A stretch of DNA of 25,639 nt from DTDR01 sp964505415 (GTDB taxonomy: Bacteria; Hydrothermota; Tepidihabitantia; Tepidihabitantales; DTDR01), in the NCBI GenBank assembly GCA_964505415.1, contig CAZDHW010000020.1, forward strand, positions 1 to 25,639. The letters run 5' to 3'. Every line of letters starts with the position of its first letter. Position 1 is the stretch's first letter. Below the pieces are notes generated by a model. It did not search any database. It saw nothing but the letters and a program-made list of their open reading frames with translations, and was not told where the DNA came from. The position numbers and the translations under genes were made by a program. Shown in pieces: positions 7,581 through 15,018 of this stretch.

Positions 7581-8020
7581 AATTTAATCATCCGAATTTT
7601 ATCAAAATGTTTTTTATTAACTCTAACTTGGATAATAGCGCAACGATTAAATTTAGGATTTTCAATCACTCTTTCCACAATAACTTTAATTACCCTTTTG
7701 CCATCTTTGTCAACTCCCCAAACCACGTCACCTTTTTTAGGTCGAGGCAAAAATTCGTAAGGCAAAGAAACTAAACTTTCCTTTGCTGAATAATTATAAT
7801 AGATACCAAAAATTGCTAACCCCGGACATTGGGGAATGCATAAAAGGCAACCGATGCATTTTTGATAATTAACCTTAGGTATTTCAACTAAAGAATCTTC
7901 AATAATAATGGCTTTTTGAGGACAAGCATTAACGCAAGGATTGCAAGGAATTTTTTCCGGGCATTCAATAATTACTAAAGGGCCTTTTTTCAACCTTTCT
8001 TTCGATGGTTTGTTGTTCAT
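7577..8020 (-). CDS. Two-cluster ferredoxin-like subunit of the dehydrogenase
   Basis: I start this gene at the ATG at 8020, giving 147 residues. A longer frame reaches a TTG at 8056, but that TTG is the first half of the -35 box TTGACA, so it cannot be the start. Two [4Fe-4S] sites are visible in residues 20-66. The second is canonical (C55-x2-C58-x2-C61-x3-C65-P). The first is irregular: C26-x2-C29-x3-C33-P with Cys20 as the likely fourth ligand. The C-terminal half (about residues 80-147) is a separate domain with the segment RPKKGDVVWGVDKDGKRVIKV-like, which I cannot assign. It is first in the operon with the BFD subunit and the FAD subunit, and probably serves as an electron-transfer subunit. 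Confidence 0.8.
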   Translation of the reverse strand: MNNKPSKERLKKGPLVIIECPEKIPCNPCVNACPQKAIIIEDSLVEIPKVNYQKCIGCLLCIPQCPGLAIFGIYYNYSAKESLVSLPYEFLPRPKKGDVVWGVDKDGKRVIKVIVERVIENPKFNRCAIIQVRVNKKHFDKIRMIKL

Positions 8021-8028
8021 TTTTATTA

Positions 8029-8056
8029 ATAATAGCAAAAATTTGTTAAATGTCAA
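8029..8056 (-). promoter_or_regulatory. Promoter of dehydrogenase operon, leaderless or nearly so
   Basis: On the minus strand a perfect TTGACA (8056-8051) is followed after 16 bp by TATTAT (8034-8029). The ATG at 8020 lies only 8 nt past the -10 box, so transcription should begin within one or two bases of it. No ribosome binding site precedes the ATG. The -35 box lies five bases from the -35 box of the divergent promoter. Confidence 0.7.
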
Positions 8057-8060
8057 AAAT

Positions 8061-8089
8061 TTGAAAAATTTAATTGGTTAAATTATAAT
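8061..8089 (+). promoter_or_regulatory. Leaderless promoter of pyrimidine-nucleoside phosphorylase
   Basis: TTGAAA at 8061-8066 and a perfect TATAAT at 8084-8089 have a 17-bp spacer. The ATG at 8096 begins 7 nt past the -10 box, where transcription should start, and there is no purine-rich ribosome binding site. The mRNA is therefore predicted to begin with the start codon itself. Confidence 0.7.
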
Positions 8090-8095
8090 ATTAAA

Positions 8096-9403
8096 ATGGA
8101 AGTTGATTTTTTAAGTTTGATCAGAAAAAAACGAGACGGGTGGGAATTGACAAAGAAGGAGATTGAGTTTTTTATAAAAAAATTGGTAAAAAAAGAAATT
8201 CCTGATTATCAAGTAGCTGCCTTTTTGATGGCTATTTATTTTCAGGGCTTAAATTTTCAAGAGACTAAAAATTTAACCTTAGCAATGATGAATTCCGGAA
8301 AAATTTTTAAGTTTAAAGAAAAAAATGTGGTCGATAAACATTCTACTGGTGGTGTGGGTGATAAAGTATCTTTAATTTTGACCCCAATTTTGGCTGCCTG
8401 TGGTCTAAAAATTCCAATGATTGCTGGTAGGTCTTTAGGCCATACCGGCGGAACAGTTGATAAATTAACTTCCATCCCCAATTTTAAAACCACTTTATCT
8501 TACGAGGAATGCCAAAAAGCAATAAAGGAAATAGGGCTTTTTATTATTGAGCAAACCGAAGAATTGGTACCGGCTGATAAATATTTATATAGTTTGCGCG
8601 ACGTTACTGCCACTATTGAATCAATTCCCCTTATTACGGCAAGCATAATGAGTAAAAAATTAGCCGAAGGAATAGATTTTTTATTAATGGATATAAAAAC
8701 CGGAAACGGAGCTTTTTTGGAAAAAACTACTGATGCCAAAAAATTGGCAAATATGATGATAGCTGTTGGTAAATTAATGAAAAAGAAAATAAGTATTTTT
8801 ATAACCGATATGAACCAACCTTTAGGAAAAGCGGTGGGTAACAGTTTGGAAGTTATTGAAGCAATTGAATTTTTGAAAGGAAATCAAGAAAGGGATCTTA
8901 AAAAAATTGTGTTTACTTTTGCTCAAGAATTCCTTTTAAGGACAAAAATTACTGGCAATAAAAAAACTGCTGAAAATTTAATAAATAAGATAATTAACGA
9001 AGGAAAAGCGTTAAAAAAATTTCAACAGCTGATAAAAAATCAAGGCGGTGATGAAAGAGTAATCGATGATTACAATTTATTACCGCAGGCAAAATATCAA
9101 GATATCTATCGGGCACCCAAGGAAGGTTATCTTTTTTCTTTTCAAACTAAAAAAATTGGTTGGCTTTGTAATTTTTTAGGCGGTGGCCGAACACAGTTAG
9201 GCGATCAGATTGATTATTCAGTTGGTTTTGTATTTTATAAAAAAATCGGCGATTTTGTTAAAAAAGGCGAACCTTTGTTAGCAATTCATGCCAACGATGA
9301 GAAAAAATTAAAAGTAACAAAAAGGCAATTGAAAGAAGTTATTGTGATAAAAAATAAAAAACCAAAGATACCACCTTTGATTTATTGGTATGGAAGAACT
9401 TAA
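8096..9403 (+). CDS. Pyrimidine-nucleoside (thymidine) phosphorylase
   Basis: The enzyme splits pyrimidine nucleosides with phosphate into base and (deoxy)ribose 1-phosphate, for nucleoside salvage. At 435 residues it matches the usual bacterial length. The phosphate-binding motif KHSTGGVGDK is at residues 81-90, and GRSLGHTGGTVDKLTSIP, the family signature, is at 111-128. Residues matching the E. coli thymidine phosphorylase base-binding set are visible as R168, S183 and K187 (SLRDVTATIES...TASIMSKK). The C-terminal alpha/beta domain is complete (GGGRTQLGDQIDYSVGF). Whether it prefers thymidine or uridine and thymidine both (DeoA or Pdp) cannot be told, so I leave the symbol blank. It is first in a two-gene unit, overlapping the next gene by 14 bp. 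Confidence 0.93.
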   Translation: MEVDFLSLIRKKRDGWELTKKEIEFFIKKLVKKEIPDYQVAAFLMAIYFQGLNFQETKNLTLAMMNSGKIFKFKEKNVVDKHSTGGVGDKVSLILTPILAACGLKIPMIAGRSLGHTGGTVDKLTSIPNFKTTLSYEECQKAIKEIGLFIIEQTEELVPADKYLYSLRDVTATIESIPLITASIMSKKLAEGIDFLLMDIKTGNGAFLEKTTDAKKLANMMIAVGKLMKKKISIFITDMNQPLGKAVGNSLEVIEAIEFLKGNQERDLKKIVFTFAQEFLLRTKITGNKKTAENLINKIINEGKALKKFQQLIKNQGGDERVIDDYNLLPQAKYQDIYRAPKEGYLFSFQTKKIGWLCNFLGGGRTQLGDQIDYSVGFVFYKKIGDFVKKGEPLLAIHANDEKKLKVTKRQLKEVIVIKNKKPKIPPLIYWYGRT

Positions 9404-10754
9404 AAAAATAATTGCTTATATTGAAAACCAACCAATTTTAAATAAAGGAGTAAAAATTCTTTCCCAAATTTTTAAAAATGAAGATTTTTATTTGGTTGGT
9501 GGTACTATACGGGATATTCTTTTAAATAAAGAACCAATAGATTTTGATTTTGCTGTAAAAGGTAAAGGGATAGAAGTAGCCAAAATTTTTGAAAAGGAGA
9601 TAAAAGGAAAGTTTATTCTTCTATCTGCCGAAGATGATGAGGCTCGGGTAGTGGCTTACAAAACGATATTTGATTTTAAAGGTTTCAACGAAAAAAATAT
9701 AATTGACGATTTAGCTGAAAGGGATTTTACTATTAATGCTATTGCTTTTTCTTTAAAAGAAAAAAAGATAATTGATCCGTTTCACGGCCTCAAGGATTTA
9801 AAAAATAAAAAAATCCGGTTAACTAACGACTCAGTGCTGGAAAAAGACCCTTTAAGAATCCTGCGAGCAATAAGATTTGCTTGTCAATTAGGATTTAAAA
9901 TTGATAAGAAGATTTTTGACATTGCTAAGAATATTTCTTTAATTAATGTTGCCAAAGAAAGGATAAACTATGAACTTTTTCAAATATTAGCGGCTGATGA
10001 TACTTATTCTTATATAAAAAAACTTTATCATTTGGGAATTCTGTTTCAAATATTTCCTTTGGATATTTTTAAAGAAAAAGAATTAGCGGAACATTCTTTA
10101 AAAACTTATAAGAAAGTGGAAGAAATTATTGCTAATAAAGAATTTTTTGGTCAATTTGAAAAAGAATGGAATGAGTATTTTTCTTTATCTCACAGTAAAG
10201 AGATTTTAAAATTAGCTGGTCTTTTTCACGATGTCGGCAAGCCTTTAACTAAAAAAGAAAGCAAAAATGGGGAAATCCATTTTTATGGACACGAAGCTGT
10301 TGGTGCCAAAATAGTAAAAAATTTATTAAAAAATTTACGATTTGCTAACGATGATATCCGGCGACTCACCAGACTTATATTTTCTCATATGCGTCTTCAT
10401 CTTTTGGCTTCGGCACCAATTTTAACTGACCGAGCAATCAGGAGATACTTTCGTGATTTAGAAAGTGAAGCCTTTGGTTTGATGATTCTTACTTACGCGG
10501 ATGGTTACGCTACCGCTGGTTATACTAAACATTTGGAAAGGGCGATTAAAAGAATGATTGAGTTAAAAAGAGAAGAAGACGAAGAAAAGAAAAAAGTGAG
10601 ATTAATTAACGGTTATGACCTAATCAATTTAGGACTTAAGCCTGGACCTATTTTTAAAAAAATTCTTCAAGAAATAGAAGATTTATATTTAGAAGGAAAA
10701 GTAAAAAATCGTGAAGAAGCTTTAACTTATGTAAAAGAAAATTATTTATCTTAA
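9390..10754 (+). CDS. CCA-adding enzyme/poly(A) polymerase family nucleotidyltransferase with HD domain
   Basis: This 454-residue protein has a class II tRNA nucleotidyltransferase head: YLVGGTIRDILL with G37-G38, R41-D42, and the metal-binding pair D51 and D53 in DFDFAV. The conserved ERDFTINAIA and DPLRILRAIRFACQLGF segments follow, which form the template for nucleotide choice and the neck. An HD phosphohydrolase domain comes after it (LAGLFHDVGKPL, then HMRLH), as in HD-containing bacterial CCA enzymes. The likely role is adding or repairing the tRNA 3' CCA end. A CC-adding, A-adding or poly(A) role is possible and sequence alone does not decide. It overlaps the phosphorylase gene by 14 bp, and its stop shares a 9-bp overlap with the convergent protease gene. 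Confidence 0.88.
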   Translation: MEELKKIIAYIENQPILNKGVKILSQIFKNEDFYLVGGTIRDILLNKEPIDFDFAVKGKGIEVAKIFEKEIKGKFILLSAEDDEARVVAYKTIFDFKGFNEKNIIDDLAERDFTINAIAFSLKEKKIIDPFHGLKDLKNKKIRLTNDSVLEKDPLRILRAIRFACQLGFKIDKKIFDIAKNISLINVAKERINYELFQILAADDTYSYIKKLYHLGILFQIFPLDIFKEKELAEHSLKTYKKVEEIIANKEFFGQFEKEWNEYFSLSHSKEILKLAGLFHDVGKPLTKKESKNGEIHFYGHEAVGAKIVKNLLKNLRFANDDIRRLTRLIFSHMRLHLLASAPILTDRAIRRYFRDLESEAFGLMILTYADGYATAGYTKHLERAIKRMIELKREEDEEKKKVRLINGYDLINLGLKPGPIFKKILQEIEDLYLEGKVKNREEALTYVKENYLS

Positions 10755-12281
10755 AGCAATTTTAAAAAGTTCTTCTTGAGAATTTACTTTTTTCAAAAGT
10801 TCGATTGCTTTTTTAACATGGGGATCAAAGCGAAGAAGGGTTTCGTAGCGAGCTTTTAAGCCACCAATTTTTTCGGCAATTTCAATAGCCAGCTCACGTT
10901 TTATTTCTTCCTCATCTTTAGAAATATCTTCTTCGCTAAATTTAATATTTTTTTCTTTTAGATAAGGAACAAATTCATTATAAATAAATTCTTTAGTAAT
11001 AGGGGGAGGAGTTTTTAGAGTTTTATGTTGCGCATAATACTTTACAGCAAATTTAAAGAAGATATTTTCTTGCCTTAATTTAGTCATGAATTTAGAAAGG
11101 GTTTGATAAGGTAAAAAGATATCAGGAGCAATTCCTCCTCCGCCATAAATTTCCCGGCCTAATTTTCCTAAAGTTTTGTAAGTTTTTTTAAATTCCTTTT
11201 CTTTTAAAGAGTCTTTTTTCACCTTTTTATGAATACATCTTCCAGCAGGTGTGTACCAGTAAGCGGTGGTTATTTTTAAAGCAGTATTTTCGTCTAAAGG
11301 ACGGATATTTTGAACCGAACCTTTGCCGAAAGTAGTTTCTCCAATGATTAATGCCCTTTCGTAATCTTGCAAAGCACCGGCCACAATTTCTGTTGCTGAA
11401 GCACTTCCCCGGTCTACCAAAACAATTAAAGGATAATTCTTATATTTTGTCTCTTTTTCTACATAAAAAATTCTCTCATTTTCCGGATATCTTCCTCTTA
11501 CTTTTACTACAATATTACCTTTTTCTAAAAAGGTACTCCCAATCTCTACGCCTTCTTGTAATAAACCACCGGAATTAGAACGCAAATCCAAAATTAATTT
11601 TTTAATCTTCTCTTTCCCAAAAAGGGAATCTAAAGTATTTTTTAATTCTTCTTCCGCCAAACTGGAGAAATCAGCAAGGCGAATATACCCAATATCTTCA
11701 GTTAATTTACCGGCAAAAGGAATCGCGTGAATTTTAATAATTTCTCTTGTCAAAGTAAAGTTTAACTCTTCCTCGATACCTTCTCTTTTTATTGTTACTT
11801 TTACTTTAGTTCCGGGTTCGCCTCGCAATTTTTTAACCGCTTCTTCCAAAGAAATTCCTTCGGTTGAAACATCATTAATCTTAACAATTTTATCACCAGC
11901 AATTATCCCTGCACGGTAAGCCGGGGTGCCTTCAATGGGTGAGATCACTGTAAGCTGTCCATCTTGAATACCAATTTGGATACCGATACCGCCAAATTGG
12001 GCTTCGGTTCTTATTTTTAAATCTTTAAACTCCTCTTCAGTAAGATATTGGGTATAAGGGTCTAAAGAATTTAACATCCCATCGATCGCATTTTTTATCA
12101 AATCTTCACTATTAACCTCTTCAACATACTCGCGAAGGACGATATCAAGAATTTTAGAGAATGTTTGGAGTGATTGGTAGATTGTTTGTTTTTCTGCCCA
12201 GAGTTTAGTGGTTAAATAGGCAAATAAAAAACCAAGAAGAAGAATCATTAAAATAACTATCTTTTTCTTATTTTTTTTCAT
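10746..12281 (-). CDS. C-terminal processing peptidase (S41 family) with PDZ domain
   Basis: This 511-residue protease is anchored by an N-terminal signal/membrane segment (residues 9-22, after a KKNKKK basic start), so it acts in the periplasm or envelope. A PDZ domain spans about residues 95-175 (GGIGIQIG...PAYRAGIIAGDKI). The catalytic core carries DLRSNSGGLLQEG at 232-244, the nucleophile Ser295 in RGSASATE, and the general base Lys320 in TFGKGSVQ, 25 residues apart as in CtpA/CtpB. It trims or degrades exported proteins from the C-terminus, which matters in a cell that exports proteins with C-terminal sorting domains. Its ATG overlaps the thymidylate kinase stop (ATGA, 12281-12278). A helical C-terminal extension of about 120 residues follows the core. 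Confidence 0.92.
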   Translation of the reverse strand: MKKNKKKIVILMILLLGFLFAYLTTKLWAEKQTIYQSLQTFSKILDIVLREYVEEVNSEDLIKNAIDGMLNSLDPYTQYLTEEEFKDLKIRTEAQFGGIGIQIGIQDGQLTVISPIEGTPAYRAGIIAGDKIVKINDVSTEGISLEEAVKKLRGEPGTKVKVTIKREGIEEELNFTLTREIIKIHAIPFAGKLTEDIGYIRLADFSSLAEEELKNTLDSLFGKEKIKKLILDLRSNSGGLLQEGVEIGSTFLEKGNIVVKVRGRYPENERIFYVEKETKYKNYPLIVLVDRGSASATEIVAGALQDYERALIIGETTFGKGSVQNIRPLDENTALKITTAYWYTPAGRCIHKKVKKDSLKEKEFKKTYKTLGKLGREIYGGGGIAPDIFLPYQTLSKFMTKLRQENIFFKFAVKYYAQHKTLKTPPPITKEFIYNEFVPYLKEKNIKFSEEDISKDEEEIKRELAIEIAEKIGGLKARYETLLRFDPHVKKAIELLKKVNSQEELFKIALR

Positions 12282-12910
12282 ATTACCCCTTTTTTAGTTA
12301 AAAACTCAATTACTTTTGTTCTAATTTCTAAATGTAAATCTTCAATATTTTTAGTACCATCAAAGACTTTTATTCTTTTTGGTGCCCGCTTGGCTAAAAA
12401 AAGATAGGTATCTCTTACTCTTTTATGAAATTCTTCGTCTTCTTTTTCCAAGCGGTCTTTTTCTTCTTTTGCTATTCTTTCGCGGCTTACGGATAAAGGA
12501 ATATCAATAAGAATAGTTAAATGGGGTTTCAGTTTGTCAGTAGCGTATTTATTAATCTGACTAACCTTTTCTAATCCTAAATTTCTACCCCCACCTTGAT
12601 AAGCCAGGGTAGAATCAGAAAACCGGTCACATATAACTACTTTTCCTTCTTTTAAAGCCGGAAAAATTATTTCGGCTAACAATTGACTCCGAGCAGCTAA
12701 ATAGAGAAAAAGTTCGGTCTTGGAATCCATTTTAATATTATTTTCGTCTAAAAGAATTTTCCTAATTTCTTCACCGATTTTAGTTCCTCCCGGTTCCCGC
12801 ACTAAAACACAAGGGATCGCTTTTGTTTTTAAATATTCATATAATAAGTTTGCCTGAGTAGATTTACCACAACCTTCAATACCTTCAAAGGATATCAAAA
12901 CTCCCCGCAA
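12278..12910 (-). CDS. tmk: Thymidylate kinase
   Basis: Tmk phosphorylates dTMP to dTDP. The protein is 210 residues with the P-loop EGIEGCGKST at 9-18, the dTMP-binding VREPGGT, the DR motif in CDRFSDSTLAYQGGGR, and a lid region with RIAKEEKDRLEKED. All family elements are present at normal length. The start is a TTG at 12910, two bases after the stop of the inositol-phosphate synthase gene, with no clear ribosome binding site. It must begin here or very near because the family N-terminus is only about eight residues ahead of the P-loop, so translational coupling to the upstream gene is likely. The stop overlaps the next gene by 4 bp. Confidence 0.93.
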   Translation of the reverse strand: MRGVLISFEGIEGCGKSTQANLLYEYLKTKAIPCVLVREPGGTKIGEEIRKILLDENNIKMDSKTELFLYLAARSQLLAEIIFPALKEGKVVICDRFSDSTLAYQGGGRNLGLEKVSQINKYATDKLKPHLTILIDIPLSVSRERIAKEEKDRLEKEDEEFHKRVRDTYLFLAKRAPKRIKVFDGTKNIEDLHLEIRTKVIEFLTKKGVI

Positions 12911-12912
12911 TT

Positions 12913-14001
12913 TTATTTTTTTGGTTTTAGTCCATATTTTTTTATAAACTGCTCTAATTTTTCTCGAGCAATATGATCAGGAATTTGTTTTGGCGGTGTT
13001 TTCATAAAATAACAAGAAGGTTCAATGATTGCGCCGCTTAAATTATTATCTAAAGCCAATTTAGCACATCTTATGGCATCAATAACAACGCCCGCAGAGT
13101 TGGGTGAATCCCAAACTTCCAATTTTAATTCTAAATTTAATGGTACATCGCCAAAGGTTCTTCCTTCAATGCGAATGTAAGCCCATTTCCTATCTTTTAA
13201 CCAAGCAACATAATCTGAGGGTCCGATATACACATTCTCTTCACCAATCTCATAAGGTATTAAAGAAGTTACTGCTTTAGTTTTGGAAATCTTTTTTGAC
13301 TGCAGACGGCTACGTTCAAGCATATTAAGAAAATCAGTATTTCCACCCACATTCAATTGGCTGGTTCTTTCTATCTTTACCCCTCGTTCAATAAAAAGAT
13401 GGGTTAAAACCCGATGAACAATTGTTGCTCCTACTTGGGATTTTATATCGTCACCAATTACCGGTAATTTTGCTTCTTTAAAACGGTTTTGCCAATATCT
13501 TTCGGAAGCAATAAATACCGGAATACAATTCACAAAGGCACACTTGGCTTTTAATGTCTGTTCTACATACCATTTGGTTGCCTCTTCACTACCTACCGGT
13601 AGAAAATTTACTACTACATCAGTTCTTGTTTCTCTTAAAATCCGAACAATATCAGCCGTAGGTCCCGGTGCCTTTTCAATTATTTGAGAAAGATAGTAAC
13701 CTAAACCATCGTGGGTCATCCCCCGGACGACTTTTACCCCCAATTTAGGAACTTCACAAAATTTATAGGTATTATTAGGATAAGTGAAAATTGCCTGGGC
13801 TAAATCTTTGCCAACTTTTCTTTTATCAATATCAATACCGACGGTAAATTCAATATCAGAAATGTGGTAACCACCAAGATTCACATGCATTATTCCCGGA
13901 ATAAAATCCCCTTCTTTGGCATTACGATAATAGTATACTCCTTGAACTAAACTGGAGGCACAATTACCAATTCCAATAATAGCTACTCTAATTTTGGGCA
14001 T
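12913..14001 (-). CDS. Myo-inositol-1-phosphate synthase
   Basis: The enzyme converts glucose 6-phosphate to myo-inositol 1-phosphate (inositol-3-phosphate synthase, INO1/MIPS), using NAD. The 362-residue length and the opening GIGNCASSLVQGVYYYR Rossmann motif fit the shorter archaeal and bacterial form. Further family segments are visible: GIDIDKRKVGKDL, NFLPVGSEEATKWYVEQ, GDDIKSQVGATIVHR, RTSQLNVGGNTDFLNM and the C-terminal DSPNSAGVVIDAIRCAKLALD. The product can feed inositol phospholipids or, in hyperthermophiles, di-inositol phosphate. No lipid or DIP synthase gene lies beside it, so the end use is open. AAGGAGG over the last codons of the upstream gene supports the ATG at 14001. Confidence 0.9.
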   Translation of the reverse strand: MPKIRVAIIGIGNCASSLVQGVYYYRNAKEGDFIPGIMHVNLGGYHISDIEFTVGIDIDKRKVGKDLAQAIFTYPNNTYKFCEVPKLGVKVVRGMTHDGLGYYLSQIIEKAPGPTADIVRILRETRTDVVVNFLPVGSEEATKWYVEQTLKAKCAFVNCIPVFIASERYWQNRFKEAKLPVIGDDIKSQVGATIVHRVLTHLFIERGVKIERTSQLNVGGNTDFLNMLERSRLQSKKISKTKAVTSLIPYEIGEENVYIGPSDYVAWLKDRKWAYIRIEGRTFGDVPLNLELKLEVWDSPNSAGVVIDAIRCAKLALDNNLSGAIIEPSCYFMKTPPKQIPDHIAREKLEQFIKKYGLKPKK

Positions 14002-14004
14002 AAT

Positions 14005-14640
14005 TTATCCTCCTTCTTTAATATTTGCTAAAAAAGGATTGATTTTTTTAATTTTATAAAAATAATCACATTCTCCATGACCAGGATAAACTATCTGGTC
14101 ATCTTTTATTATTTTGCTCAATTTTTTTAAAGATTGAAAAATCTTTTCTTCATCACCGCCCGGGAAATCGGTTCGACCAATAGAATCAAAAAAAAGGGTA
14201 TCACCGGTAAAGACAAAACCATCGCCATACAAAGAAATACTGCCTTCAGTATGTCCAGGGGTATGGAAAACCTTTAATTCTAAATTACCAATTTTTATAA
14301 GATCGCCCTCTTTTAAAAGCCAGTCAGCCTTTTTGGAGATGTAACAATAACCCAAAAGTAAGGATAAATTCTTTTCGGGGGAACTCAGTAACTCATTATC
14401 TAATTGGTGGATTAATAATTGACAGTTAAACTCTTTTATTAAATCATTATTACTACTAATATGATCAATATGTCCATGGGTATTGATAATATACTTTACT
14501 TTTCCTTTTAATTTTTTGCATTCTCCAATAATTCTTTCACTTTCAAAGGCCGGATCAATTACCGCTATTTCGTCATCTGATTTCACAATATAAGTATTAG
14601 TGAACACTTCCCCCACGACCAGCTTAATAATTTTGCTCAT
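14005..14640 (-). CDS. Metallo-beta-lactamase-fold hydrolase, glyoxalase II-like
   Basis: This 211-residue protein has the full metal site of the family: HGHIDH at residues 55-60 (H55, H57, D59, H60), H130 in FHTPGHTEGS, D147 in FTGDTLF, and H188 in YPGHGE. The size and motif spacing match the small glyoxalase II-like/YcbL group of cytoplasmic hydrolases. These act on thioesters or related compounds, but substrates are mostly unassigned, and true hydroxyacylglutathione hydrolase activity is unlikely without a C-terminal glutathione-binding domain. It starts within the stop codon of the alkyltransferase gene (ATGA, 14640-14637) and is followed three bases later by the inositol-phosphate synthase gene. 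Confidence 0.88.
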   Translation of the reverse strand: MSKIIKLVVGEVFTNTYIVKSDDEIAVIDPAFESERIIGECKKLKGKVKYIINTHGHIDHISSNNDLIKEFNCQLLIHQLDNELLSSPEKNLSLLLGYCYISKKADWLLKEGDLIKIGNLELKVFHTPGHTEGSISLYGDGFVFTGDTLFFDSIGRTDFPGGDEEKIFQSLKKLSKIIKDDQIVYPGHGECDYFYKIKKINPFLANIKEGG

Positions 14641-14915
14641 CTTATTACCCGTTCACCAATAATTACAATTCCCTCTTTTTTTAACAATTCTTTTTTCTTT
14701 TTCTTTCCCAAAGAATAGCCACCAAGTTTACCATCGCTTCTTATTACTCGATGACAAGGAATAATTATCGGCCACGGATTTCTTTTTAATGCTTGACCCA
14801 CTGCTCGTGCTAGATTTTTGTTTCCCAATTTTAGGGCGATCTCTTTATAAGTCATAACTTTCCCTTTAGGAATTTTTTTCACAATTGCCAATACTTTTTT
14901 GGTAAATTCTGTCAT
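14637..14915 (-). CDS. Methylated-DNA--protein-cysteine methyltransferase, single-domain
   Basis: This 92-residue protein is the C-terminal DNA-binding and active-site domain of O6-alkylguanine-DNA alkyltransferase. It has the acceptor cysteine motif IIPCHRVI at about residues 52-58, the helix-turn-helix entry KGKVMTYKEIALKLG, and RAVGQALKRNPWP with the arginine finger. The acceptor Cys is kept, so it is not an alkyltransferase-like (ATL) protein, which has Trp there. The usual N-terminal domain is missing; such minimal forms are known. It would directly reverse O6-alkylguanine damage by suicidal transfer. A promoter lies at 14966-14938 and no ribosome binding site is visible. It heads a five-gene operon. 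Confidence 0.88.
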   Translation of the reverse strand: MTEFTKKVLAIVKKIPKGKVMTYKEIALKLGNKNLARAVGQALKRNPWPIIIPCHRVIRSDGKLGGYSLGKKKKKELLKKEGIVIIGERVIR

Positions 14916-14937
14916 TTTTGAAAATTAAATTCTTTAA

Positions 14938-14966
14938 ATTTTACTTAACATTCTTAAAAAAGTCAA
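14938..14966 (-). promoter_or_regulatory. Promoter of the alkyltransferase-to-protease operon
   Basis: On the minus strand TTGACT (14966-14961) and TAAAAT (14943-14938) are 17 bp apart. The predicted leader is only about 16 nt and has no purine-rich ribosome binding site before the ATG at 14915. The site lies 18 bp from the -35 box of the oppositely oriented methyltransferase promoter. Confidence 0.6.
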
Positions 14967-14983
14967 TAAATATTATATTTTTG

Positions 14984-15011
14984 TTGAAAATTTTATTTAT
15001 CTTTTTAAAAT
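14984..15011 (+). promoter_or_regulatory. Leaderless promoter of the methyltransferase gene
   Basis: TTGAAA at 14984-14989 and TAAAAT at 15006-15011 have a 16-bp spacer. The ATG at 15019 follows the -10 box by 7 nt, where transcription should begin, and no ribosome binding site is present. The arrangement matches the promoter at 8061-8089. Confidence 0.6.
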
Positions 15012-15018
15012 ATCTTAG

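Noticed and set aside
8021..8056. N-terminal extension of the ferredoxin-like protein from TTG 8056
   Set aside because: The TTG is part of a perfect -35 box TTGACA with a matching -10 box; the ATG at 8020 fits both promoter and family.
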